Shown one piece after another: positions 15,421 to 21,701 of a stretch of DNA of 21,701 bases. The stretch covers positions 1 through 21,701 of the IMG/VR virus record IMGVR_UViG_3300047478_000036. One strand, given 5' to 3'. The translations under genes were made by a program, and so were the position numbers. How positions within the stretch are numbered: the stretch's first letter is position 1; the number at the start of each line of letters is the position of its first letter. Under the pieces are notes generated by a model. That model saw only the letters and a program-made list of their open reading frames with translations. It was not told the DNA's origin and searched no databases. The DNA is from a virus.

Positions 15421-16215
15421 TTATATTACCCTGTTCTCTCGATAAGCAATCATAATTTCGTTTGCCATACTATCGTATCGATCAGGATCAGTTTGCATAA
15501 GTTTAATAATATCGCTTCGACGATATTTCTTTTTTGATGTAGATTCAGTTGCACCTGATGTCCCCATATCTGCCGATTTAAGTTGTTGCTCTCGGTCTAA
15601 TTTAGAGGTATCAGTTACTTTCTTAGTGTACTCTTGACGTTCAATCCAAGTAGAAAGTAGTTCATCAGCAGAGTCAAAATCATAATCATTCTGTGCCCTG
15701 TTGTATAACTCCACTCGTACTTTTGATCCATTAACCCACTTACCAAAGTCTTCGCTTGATGCAATCTCACGGAAGTTAGGATATTTAGAAGCAATCTGAT
15801 TTTGCACAGTTGCTTGCTTCATAGCTATGGCTTGTTGTTTAGCATCCTGAATTGCTGGATGTTTATCAATAGCCCTTTTAGTAGCGTTTACTGGATCAGA
15901 GTAAAAATCATCATCACTGAGATCTGGTTCTACATCTGTCTGTAAGTTTCTAGAAGTTTGAGTCTTAATAAAGTCATCTACTGTTCGACGTAGTTCGCCA
16001 ACTTCATTGCCTTGCTTACCAATCAACTTCTCACTCTCTTGGTGCATTGCAATAATGTCTTGTAGCGATTTATTACGGTATTTCTCTGGTAGATTGTCTA
16101 CAACCTCATCTGCAGGTTTAGCAGGTGTGGTATCTAAAGTTTCCGAGTTGTCAATACTATCAATTGAGTCAGTCTCTAGATCATTAATTAAAACTTCATC
16201 TATTACTTGTGCCAT
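15421..16215 (-). CDS. Capsid assembly scaffolding protein
   Basis: A 264-residue acidic, hydrophilic and helical protein, immediately upstream of the capsid gene, as is usual for scaffolds. Acidic residues dominate the first 50 residues and the region around 105-120 (DVEPDLSDDDFYSDP), while the C-terminal 45 residues are basic (KKKYRRSDIIKLMQTDPDRYD) and could bind the capsid shell. The starting ATG at 16215 has AGGAGA six bases upstream; a longer reading from 16233 would place the ribosome binding site inside the gene. It would be lost or expelled during DNA packaging. The identity depends on order and composition rather than on a specific motif. Bases 16216-16275 upstream hold no other feature that I can see. 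Confidence 0.82.
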   Translation of the reverse strand: MAQVIDEVLINDLETDSIDSIDNSETLDTTPAKPADEVVDNLPEKYRNKSLQDIIAMHQESEKLIGKQGNEVGELRRTVDDFIKTQTSRNLQTDVEPDLSDDDFYSDPVNATKRAIDKHPAIQDAKQQAIAMKQATVQNQIASKYPNFREIASSEDFGKWVNGSKVRVELYNRAQNDYDFDSADELLSTWIERQEYTKKVTDTSKLDREQQLKSADMGTSGATESTSKKKYRRSDIIKLMQTDPDRYDSMANEIMIAYRENRVI

Positions 16216-16275
16216 ATTAAGTCTCCTGTGCATATAAGCATTTTAGGAAAGGAACTAGTTACTTGGCTATCGTAG

Positions 16276-16497
16276 CTAATCTCTTGGGGTAGCAGCCATT
16301 CTGTGCTTTTTTTCCCAAGCGGCTGCTGCACCTGGAAAGCTACCTGAGTATCCTTCTAATGAAATAGTAGGTGTGCCAACCATACGAGCGGCTTTACCAT
16401 TACATATAGAACACTCAGTGTATTCTGTTTTGTTATCTATGTATCTCTCTTCGACGTGGTCGCAAGCGGTACACTTAAAATCAAGTATTATCCGCAT
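16276..16497 (-). CDS. FmdB-like zinc ribbon protein
   Basis: A 73-residue protein with two CxxC pairs, Cys9/Cys12 (CTAC) and Cys29/Cys32 (CSIC), spaced as in a single zinc ribbon of the FmdB regulatory protein family. The C-terminal part (GTPTISLEGYSGSFPGAAAAWEKKHRM) is the version seen in phage head gene clusters, where its role is unknown. It overlaps the preceding gene by 17 bases and lies between the portal and the scaffold. A DNA, RNA or protein binding role is possible, but nothing in the sequence selects one. Confidence 0.78.
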   Translation of the reverse strand: MRIILDFKCTACDHVEERYIDNKTEYTECSICNGKAARMVGTPTISLEGYSGSFPGAAAAWEKKHRMAATPRD

Positions 16498-16723
16498 TTA
16501 GCAATTCCTCATACGTTTGTTCAGAGACCTGTTTTAGTGAGAGAATCCACTGTAAGATATCTAGTTGACCCTTACGCTTGTGGAACCCCTCAAAGTTATC
16601 TGTACTGCTAATCTGGTTTGTTGAATCATACATCGCTTGTACATCCTCTATCAGGTCTTTCCACCCTTTAGAGGACATCGTACTGAAGCGTTCTTCATAA
16701 TAATCTTGTAATTCTCTATCCAA
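16481..16723 (-). CDS. Small conserved phage head-cluster protein
   Basis: An 80-residue helical protein beginning MDRELQDYYEERFSTMSSKGWKDLIED in register, with the later GFHKRKGQLDILQWILSLKQVSEQTYEEL. Homologous small proteins with a KRKGQLDILxWLLxLxxxSExxYxEL core are recurrent beside phage portal genes; I do not know a proven function. The start is TTG at 16723 with AAAGG about 11 bases upstream. An internal ATG at 16678 would remove the conserved YYEERF segment. It is the first gene after the promoter at 16775-16803 and overlaps the zinc ribbon gene by 17 bases. Confidence 0.72.
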   Translation of the reverse strand: MDRELQDYYEERFSTMSSKGWKDLIEDVQAMYDSTNQISSTDNFEGFHKRKGQLDILQWILSLKQVSEQTYEELLNADNT

Positions 16724-16774
16724 ACTATTGCACCTTTCATAAGAATGTGTTATAATAGCTCTACTTATACAATG

Positions 16775-16803
16775 ATTATACCATAAGATTATTTAAATGT
16801 CAA
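16775..16803 (-). promoter_or_regulatory. Sigma-70 promoter for the head genes after the portal
   Basis: On the minus strand: TTGACA (16803-16798), 17 bases, TATAAT (16780-16775), with TGG just before the -10 box. Both hexamers are perfect. The -35 box overlaps the TGA stop codon of the portal gene. Transcription would start near 16768 and serve the two small genes, scaffold and capsid, ending at the terminator at 14433-14466 or reading through it. Confidence 0.87.
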
Positions 16804-18788
16804 GCGTTATTTTTACTAGCCATCTGCATCTTGACAATCTCTCTGTTCTGTGCACTATCTACTGCTTTTAGATTAAGAGTTTTCTCTTTTAGTAGGAGAT
16901 CTGCAACCTTGACACGACGCTCAAACTCTTTGTCATCACCTTCACCTGCTTGTAGGTTAGTAGATAGAGCAGCAACTAGTTTAGCTTTCACTACTTCTGG
17001 TTCTAATTGAGTTTCAACTGCAATTTGTTGAGCTTCTGCTTGTTGTTTACCAGCCTTAGTATTAAGATCTGCAGTTTGTGCTGCTACTAAGCCCATTTGA
17101 AGCTGCATTTGCTGTTGTTGCATTTGTTGTGCTTGTGGATCAGGCTGTTGAGACTGTGCTAATTGCTGTAATAACTGCGTTTTATTAGCTAAATTAGAGG
17201 TCTCTAGCACACCTTGCATCAAGATTGGTAGTAAAGGACTATCTGGACCTAGAGTTTTCATTAGATTGATGAATTGTTGCTGTTCAACCTCACGAGCAAG
17301 CATACCTAATGTAGAACTAGGGATAAACTTCCAGTCTTGTGTCTTAAAGTGCTCAGGATCAAACTGCATGAACCTCCAAGCTGCCTTCTCTACGAATGGA
17401 ATGAGGAATTGGTCCTGGAAATTGACTAAAGTACGTTTGTTCTTCTTGATAATAGCAGAAAGAGCAAACGACATGTTAGCACCTTCAGGTTGAGACTGCA
17501 ATGCAGCAGTATCCATAGTACCTGTAGCCTGTAAAAGCATCTGTTCGAACTGTTGAGCAGTCTGAATGTTAGCACCATCTACTGAACCAAACTTAAATGG
17601 CATCAGAATTTCAGCTGGATTACCATTAGTAAGGATAGTTTTACCTGGTCTTACTTCAAACTTACTACCACGAGGTAGTCGAGTAGCATCCATAGCCATC
17701 ATAGGCACGGTTGCAAGGGCTAAACTATCTAAGTGGCTACGTAACTGTGCATCAATTGCTTTCTGCATGTTGTAGCCCTTCTCTGCAACTCCACGACCCC
17801 AGAATCTGTTAGGGATTGAGTCATCTTGATATGCAACTACAGGACGATCTTTCATCATGTAAGGAGATTTCTCTGCCTTAAGAAGAGAAGACTCATTAGC
17901 AATAACTACTACTGCTTCTACTAAGTCACCATACTCTTCCATTAAATCACTTAGATTCTCATCTTCGCTTTCTTCGTCTCCAAATAAACTTACGATCTCA
18001 CCATCTTCTTTGATAGCAGATTCTAATAAGCGTTTAGGAACTAGACCATAGTAACGAAGTACTCGGATCTTATCATCATCATACTCAGTATCTATAAAGC
18101 TTGCTTCTAGATCACTATCTGGAGTAGAGTCATCTCCTAGATCTTTTACATCACGATATATACCTTGAGAGATAGCTTGAGCTACTGAGTGAGCAGATAC
18201 AAACTCCTCAATCGCTACACCCATAGCATCTTCAATAGAAGTAGCATTAGGATCTATAAGGAAGTTCTGAGGACTGATTGGACGTAGAGCTACTCGTACC
18301 TTCTCTACTTCTTGTACACCAATAGCAGATACATCTAAACCTTCAATAGGTTGAGTACTTGGGAATAGTTCTTTAGTTTTCCTTACTGTAATCTCACCAA
18401 TACCAGTACCATAGATAGAAGCTAGAAGGATCACATCTCCTACTGCTTTACGAACCTTATTCTTCTTGAAGCACTCTTTCATATAGTTTTTCATGTATTC
18501 TACATCTGATGGATCATTGTCTTCCATGTCATCTTCGATGTCGAATAGATAATCACCTTGACCAAAGACTGCTTCTTCTATCTCTGCAGTGTGATTCTCA
18601 ATAGCCTGTTGTAGAGCAGGAGAAGTGATACGACTACGTTCTGAGTTACGAGTAGTGTCCTCTGCTGCCCAGATACCACGCCATAAGCGTTCGTATTCTT
18701 TCCAATCAGAGAGATAGTTATCATCACGATGATCTCGCCAATCAGTAACGCTATCATTAATCCAATCTACTAGTTTATTAGAACTCAT
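16800..18788 (-). CDS. Portal protein (head-to-tail connector)
   Basis: A 662-residue portal that forms the dodecameric ring through which DNA is packaged and ejected. It has the family layout: an N-terminal helix with LSDWKEYERLWRGIW, a conserved SRITSPALQQAIENHTAEIEEAVFG (about 52-76), an acidic domain around 80-100, the segment VALRPISPQNFLIDPNA (about 166-182), and the DRPVVAYQDDSIPNRFWGRGVAEKG segment near 317-341 that is typical of large podovirus portals. The last 120 residues are Gln-rich and helical (QQPDPQAQQMQQQQMQLQ), probably the barrel. Length agrees with relatives (500-750). The ATG at 18788 has GAGGA upstream and follows terL by 14 bases. Confidence 0.9.
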   Translation of the reverse strand: MSSNKLVDWINDSVTDWRDHRDDNYLSDWKEYERLWRGIWAAEDTTRNSERSRITSPALQQAIENHTAEIEEAVFGQGDYLFDIEDDMEDNDPSDVEYMKNYMKECFKKNKVRKAVGDVILLASIYGTGIGEITVRKTKELFPSTQPIEGLDVSAIGVQEVEKVRVALRPISPQNFLIDPNATSIEDAMGVAIEEFVSAHSVAQAISQGIYRDVKDLGDDSTPDSDLEASFIDTEYDDDKIRVLRYYGLVPKRLLESAIKEDGEIVSLFGDEESEDENLSDLMEEYGDLVEAVVVIANESSLLKAEKSPYMMKDRPVVAYQDDSIPNRFWGRGVAEKGYNMQKAIDAQLRSHLDSLALATVPMMAMDATRLPRGSKFEVRPGKTILTNGNPAEILMPFKFGSVDGANIQTAQQFEQMLLQATGTMDTAALQSQPEGANMSFALSAIIKKNKRTLVNFQDQFLIPFVEKAAWRFMQFDPEHFKTQDWKFIPSSTLGMLAREVEQQQFINLMKTLGPDSPLLPILMQGVLETSNLANKTQLLQQLAQSQQPDPQAQQMQQQQMQLQMGLVAAQTADLNTKAGKQQAEAQQIAVETQLEPEVVKAKLVAALSTNLQAGEGDDKEFERRVKVADLLLKEKTLNLKAVDSAQNREIVKMQMASKNNA

Positions 18789-18802
18789 TTATCTATCCTC
18801 TA

Positions 18803-20062
18803 TTAAAATCCACTAATACTATCTAAGGGTTCGTACGTCTCATCACTATCGTAATCGTGAAAGTATTCTACTATCTGTATCTGATCTATGTATGCTACGG
18901 CATCTATCAAGTCATCGTGTAACTGTGAGTTAGGGAAGTTGACTAGTTGATCAATGAACTCATTGTTCCAAGACCCATAGTTTAACGAGACCTTTCCGTG
19001 TTCAAAGCGACCTTGGAGAGCCCAGACGATTCGATCTGTTTTCTTTTGGTTACCATGAGTAACGTCATCAATCCTAAAGTAGTGATTGTGCCTACGCATA
19101 AGGTCAGTAAGGTAAGGTAATGCTGCATTCTTTAAGCTCCCTTTTTCAATGCCAACTGCAACAGGTTCGTACTTAACAACTGCAGACATTATCTGAGAGC
19201 AAGTCTCTTTAATATCCCACCTACCATGGAGTACATCAGCAATCCACCACCCACCATCGTGTACCTTAACTACAGCAATGGCTGTCTCATCTAGTTTTTT
19301 ATTCTTATTACCAGACTCTTTATCCACATTGATAAAGCCAGCCAAGTCAACAGCAACGAAATAACGACCTTCCGAAGGTTCTTCTTCATCTATATGTACC
19401 CACTCTTCTTTAAATAAATCTCGTGATGCTGCTTCAAATGAAGCCATAAACTCTTGTCTAAACGCAAAGCTAGACATAGACAACTTAGCTGCTTCAATCT
19501 CATCTTTTGGAAGAAGAGGATTATCATATGAAGTATAGTGGAATGCCTTCCAGTCAGGATCCTTTTCACCCTCTGAGTATTTGAATAACTCGTAGAAGTG
19601 GTTCCTACCTTTAGGAGTACCAATAAATAAAGCACCACCTCGAACATCGGCTAGAGCTGGTCTTAGGATCTGTTCGAATACCTGAGGTTTCATGTCAGCG
19701 TACTCATCGATCACTACATATGCTAAACCTACACCCCGAAGAGTATCAGGTCTATCTGAACCCTTAAGATAAATCTTACGTCCATTCACAAGAGTTAACA
19801 CCGAAGTGTTCTCATGAGCAGAAGCTGTTACATCTCGAGCTATCTCTTTAAGAAGAGACCAGAGAATATCTCTTGCTTGTTGATACGTAGGAGCTACATA
19901 GAATACATCTTTCTCTGTACTCTTTAAAGCCTCTATAATCAAAGTCCAAGCAGCTAGACGAGACTTACCAAAGCGTCGTCCTGCAGCAACTACTTTAAAT
20001 CTATGTGGATCGTTGAATATCTCTAACTGTTTCTCGTGTAGCTTTACCTGTAGATTTGCCAT
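18803..20062 (-). CDS. terL: Terminase large subunit (ATPase and nuclease)
   Basis: A 419-residue motor protein that translocates DNA into the prohead and cuts it. The ATPase has Walker A AGRRFGKS at 27-34 with Lys33, Walker B AYVVIDE at 114-120 with Asp119 and catalytic Glu120, and the coupling motif GTP at 148-150. The RNase H-like nuclease shows Asp239 in FVAVDLAG, Glu306 in VGIEKG and Asp383/Asp384/Asp387 in LHDDLIDA, the expected metal-binding acidic residues. Length is in the normal range. The ATG at 20062 follows the previous stop by three bases and has no Shine-Dalgarno sequence; the bases before it are a T/C-rich stretch, so translation probably depends on coupling with the upstream gene. 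Confidence 0.96.
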   Translation of the reverse strand: MANLQVKLHEKQLEIFNDPHRFKVVAAGRRFGKSRLAAWTLIIEALKSTEKDVFYVAPTYQQARDILWSLLKEIARDVTASAHENTSVLTLVNGRKIYLKGSDRPDTLRGVGLAYVVIDEYADMKPQVFEQILRPALADVRGGALFIGTPKGRNHFYELFKYSEGEKDPDWKAFHYTSYDNPLLPKDEIEAAKLSMSSFAFRQEFMASFEAASRDLFKEEWVHIDEEEPSEGRYFVAVDLAGFINVDKESGNKNKKLDETAIAVVKVHDGGWWIADVLHGRWDIKETCSQIMSAVVKYEPVAVGIEKGSLKNAALPYLTDLMRRHNHYFRIDDVTHGNQKKTDRIVWALQGRFEHGKVSLNYGSWNNEFIDQLVNFPNSQLHDDLIDAVAYIDQIQIVEYFHDYDSDETYEPLDSISGF

Positions 20063-20065
20063 AGA

Positions 20066-20635
20066 TTAAAAGGAGAATCCACCTTGTAACATAAGTTCAT
20101 AACCTTTAGAAGTTAGTCTACCAGATGCATCTACAAACCCATTATCTGAGAGTTGTCTGTGAAACTGCCCATAGACTTCAGGAGTCTTAGAGTAAGCATC
20201 ATACTTAAACCCTGCAGTCATATCATTACTTTTGTCAACCATAGGTATTTGGAAAGAAGTATCTAAAGATTTATCTGTAGCATTCACTTGGAACCCATCT
20301 CCCGTGTAACTACCATAGTAATTACCTTTAGTATCAGTTCCCATATTATAGGGACCAGTTGAATAGTTTACATTGTTAACACCGTTTACTGTACCAGATG
20401 CAGATAACTCACCATCAGGTGTATAGTAAGAACCTCTAAGATTAGTAGAGTTACTTACTAGATCTCGAGAAGCACCCACTGAACCATACTGTCCATCATA
20501 AGATACATCACCTTTAAGAACTCTATTAGTAAGATCCCCAAGAACAGAGAGAGACATATTACCTAACCGTTTAGATAGGTTTAGTGGTCCAGAGGGAACT
20601 AGACCATACTGGGTGAAACCATTACTCTCATCCAT
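20066..20635 (-). CDS. Beta-repeat protein of unknown function between the terminase genes
   Basis: A 189-residue protein lying between the small terminase candidate and terL, coupled to both (8-base overlap upstream, 3-base gap downstream). After a short start (MDESNGFTQYGLVPSGPLNL) it consists of alternating strands and turns: GDVSYDGQYGSVGASRD, LRGSYYTPDGELSASGTV, GNYYGSYTGDGFQVNAT, and so on, each strand with small, polar and aromatic residues in turn, and it ends GGFSF. The pattern and the terminal Phe resemble outer membrane beta-barrels, but there is no signal peptide, so a periplasmic or membrane role would require cell lysis or another route. A rigid beta structure in the virion is an alternative. 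I recognise no family. Coding density and overlaps support that it is a real gene. Confidence 0.75.
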   Translation of the reverse strand: MDESNGFTQYGLVPSGPLNLSKRLGNMSLSVLGDLTNRVLKGDVSYDGQYGSVGASRDLVSNSTNLRGSYYTPDGELSASGTVNGVNNVNYSTGPYNMGTDTKGNYYGSYTGDGFQVNATDKSLDTSFQIPMVDKSNDMTAGFKYDAYSKTPEVYGQFHRQLSDNGFVDASGRLTSKGYELMLQGGFSF

Positions 20636-21095
20636 TCTCTATTACTTCCTCTTCTACATAGTCATCCGTACTTACGTACTCTGCTTCAATCGGTTCTTCA
20701 TCATTCTCTTTAATACCAACCTCACCTACACCCATGATCTGAATAGTAATTCCCTTGTTACCCTTATTCTCTTTCTCAAAATAAGATGTAGGGATCATTC
20801 GATCTATGAGTAGCTTGAGACAAGCCATCTGATCTTGATCGTCATCATCTAAAGCTTTGTCCATCACCTTCTTAACTACAAGTGTACTCTTACCCTGCAA
20901 CATAGCTGCAAGTAGTTCTTGTGATTTAGCTTTAGACTTCTCAGGTAGAATTGCAGGAGGACGATAGTCTTTCTTAGGTGGAGCAACCTTAACGGTTAAC
21001 CCAAGAGAAGCTCTAATCTTATTTGTTTCCTCTCTACTTCTACGTCCTTTTCTACGAGGCTTGGTAGCCTTTGCCGTATCTAGTGCTTCTTCCAT
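20628..21095 (-). CDS. terS: Putative terminase small subunit
   Basis: A 155-residue protein with the position of TerS, one gene before the terL pair. The N-terminus is basic and disordered (KPRRKGRRSREETNKIR, about 12-28), then a Lys/Pro segment and a helical core (SQELLAAMLQGKSTLVVKKVMDKALDDDDQDQMACLKLLIDRMIPTSYFEKE, parts of 58-108), and an acidic C-terminal tail (about 130-155). The basic N-terminus could bind DNA, and the acidic tail could contact TerL. The core resembles phage proteins annotated as small terminases, though the family is poorly conserved, so the assignment is moderate. It overlaps the HNH gene by one base (TAATG). Confidence 0.68.
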   Translation of the reverse strand: MEEALDTAKATKPRRKGRRSREETNKIRASLGLTVKVAPPKKDYRPPAILPEKSKAKSQELLAAMLQGKSTLVVKKVMDKALDDDDQDQMACLKLLIDRMIPTSYFEKENKGNKGITIQIMGVGEVGIKENDEEPIEAEYVSTDDYVEEEVIENG

Positions 21096-21364
21096 TAGTT
21101 ATTCCCTGGTTTAGACCTCTTACGTTTTACTTCTTTCATTGCATTTGCTTTAGCCGAGACGACACGTACATTAGACTTCTTAGTGGATCCACCTGAATCT
21201 AAAGGCTTCTTGTGATCTGCTTGACGAGGATCCCCTACTTTAAGTCCCACTTCTTTACGAGCTTTGTTACGAGCAGCACGGTCTTTGACACGCTTCTTGC
21301 TCTGCTCATGCTCCCAGTCTAACTCTTTTTTATAATCTCGTTTGCCGTTCGTCATGTATGGCAT
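21095..21364 (-). CDS. HNH endonuclease
   Basis: An 89-residue basic protein. The HNH core is at about 49-77: ADHKKPLDSGGSTKKSNVRV with Asp50-His51, then Asn65 and Asn74 (SAKANAMK), the H-N-N form seen in small phage enzymes. The rest is Lys/Arg rich and no other domain is present. Such genes next to terminase genes are known (HK97 gp74 is an example) to help the terminase cut DNA, so a packaging role is plausible; a homing endonuclease is less likely because the gene is free-standing and in a conserved place. The ATG at 21364 has GGAG about nine bases upstream. It is the first gene behind the promoter at 21423-21451. Confidence 0.82.
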   Translation of the reverse strand: MPYMTNGKRDYKKELDWEHEQSKKRVKDRAARNKARKEVGLKVGDPRQADHKKPLDSGGSTKKSNVRVVSAKANAMKEVKRKRSKPGNN

Positions 21365-21383
21365 GTCACTCGCTCCGCTCGTT

Positions 21384-21397
21384 CCACTAAAGAGTGG
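21384..21397 (-). other. Small leader hairpin upstream of the HNH gene
   Basis: On the minus strand CCACT (21397-21393) pairs with AGTGG (21388-21384) across a four-base loop, between the promoter and the ribosome binding site. It might stabilise the 5' end of the message. The stem is only 5 bp, so this could be chance. Confidence 0.3.
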
Positions 21398-21422
21398 TAA
21401 ATAATTTACTAACTATGTAATC

Positions 21423-21451
21423 ATTATAACACAGAAGATTCTAAAAGTCAA
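21423..21451 (-). promoter_or_regulatory. Sigma-70 promoter for the packaging operon
   Basis: On the minus strand: TTGACT (21451-21446), 17 bases, TATAAT (21428-21423), with TGT before the -10 box. Only the last base of the -35 box differs from consensus. It lies about 59 bases from the HNH start and drives the minus-strand virion block. Confidence 0.86.
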
Positions 21452-21521
21452 GCATTTTCTGCTCACCAGGGTTCGCAATTTAAGAAGAAAGATTTATTTT
21501 AAGAGTTTGCTATGTCTGATA

Positions 21522-21550
21522 TTGACTTTTATAGAAAAGTATGCTATAAT
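21522..21550 (+). promoter_or_regulatory. Divergent plus-strand sigma-70 promoter
   Basis: TTGACT at 21522-21527, 17 bases, TATAAT at 21545-21550, with TGC before the -10 box. It points away from the packaging operon and reads toward the right edge of the window. Together with the minus-strand promoter 70 bases away it forms a divergent control region, probably for early genes outside the window. Confidence 0.86.
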
Positions 21551-21701
21551 AGAACTATATAGTAAACACAAAGTAAAACTCTTTCTAAATTCAGATTTTA
21601 GATTAAGCGTTACTTTGAGTAATGTCTCAGATCTATATAGTCTCTAGTCAATTCCCTTCTTTATTGCCCATCAGTACCACATTATGCGGGTACGTTCTTT
21701 C
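21551..21701 (+). other. Transcribed leader without a certain gene
   Basis: The 151 bases downstream of the plus-strand promoter hold no gene with a convincing ribosome binding site. One frame is open from an ATG at 21622 to the window edge (begins MSQIYIVSSQ) but has no Shine-Dalgarno sequence, so I do not call it. The segment may be a long 5' leader. The 70 bases between the two divergent promoters (21452-21521) show no further feature. Confidence 0.4.
21554..21563. repeat. 10-bp palindrome over the predicted transcription start
   Basis: ACTATATAGT is a perfect palindrome beginning three bases after the plus-strand -10 box, where transcription should start. This is a typical place for a repressor site; its half-site ACTAT also occurs in the dyad at 1422-1461. 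It is short and AT-rich, so chance is possible. Confidence 0.35.

Noticed and set aside
16216-16233. Longer start for the scaffold gene at 16233
   Set aside because: The extra six residues include the ribosome binding site of the better ATG at 16215.
18803-21364. Lysogeny functions (integrase, repressor)
   Set aside because: None of the proteins in the window has recombinase or repressor motifs; the HNH protein is better explained as a packaging partner.
21460-21701. tRNA or attachment-site-like sequence (GGTTCG near 21470) and an open frame from 21622
   Set aside because: No cloverleaf could be built around GGTTCG, no integrase is present, and the open frame has no ribosome binding site; the window ends before it can be judged.

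Overview
This window is part of a tailed, double-stranded DNA phage genome with a short-tailed (podovirus, T7-like) virion module. The evidence is the gene order on the minus strand: HNH endonuclease, small terminase candidate, large terminase, portal, scaffold, HK97-type capsid, tail fibre, lysis genes, T7 gp11-like and gp12-like tail tube proteins, and a run of large proteins in the T7 gp14/gp15/gp16 positions. The DNA is AT-rich. No integrase, repressor or phage RNA polymerase gene is visible. The promoters seen are host-type sigma-70 promoters. A phage-borne pqqA peptide gene suggests a host that makes pyrroloquinoline quinone (PQQ). An AT-rich aquatic methylotroph such as a Methylophilaceae bacterium fits, but that is inference.

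Layout. Plus strand, 1-1609: the 3' part of a B12-dependent ribonucleotide reductase, a 53-codon gene overlapping its stop, an extended -10 promoter embedded in a dyad, an 11-bp direct repeat at a 40-bp interval, and the 23-codon pqqA-like gene with a strong ribosome binding site. At 1639-1708 a 70-nt imperfect hairpin lies where the two transcription directions converge. Minus strand, 21364 down to 1726: tightly packed virion and lysis genes, many joined by one-base stop/start overlaps (TAATG). Right end, 21452-21701: a divergent promoter region whose plus-strand promoter reads out of the window.

How it works together. The minus-strand block is probably expressed as overlapping transcripts from three promoters with near-consensus -35 and -10 boxes, 17-bp spacers and a TG extension: upstream of the HNH/terminase genes, upstream of the small genes that follow the portal, and upstream of the gp11-like gene. 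A Rho-independent terminator follows the capsid gene and would limit read-through into the tail fibre and lysis genes. HNH, TerS and TerL package DNA through the portal into a capsid built on the scaffold. The fibre, collar-type fibre and tube proteins form the tail, and three large proteins are probably ejected with the DNA. The M15 endopeptidase and two membrane proteins are likely to lyse the cell. The plus-strand genes are metabolic: deoxynucleotide supply (RNR) and, apparently, supply of the PQQ precursor peptide.

The most notable item is the pqqA-like gene at 1538-1609. Others are the chimeric tail fibre, the S74 chaperone domain on a protein in an internal-virion position, and a beta-repeat protein of unknown role between the terminase genes.
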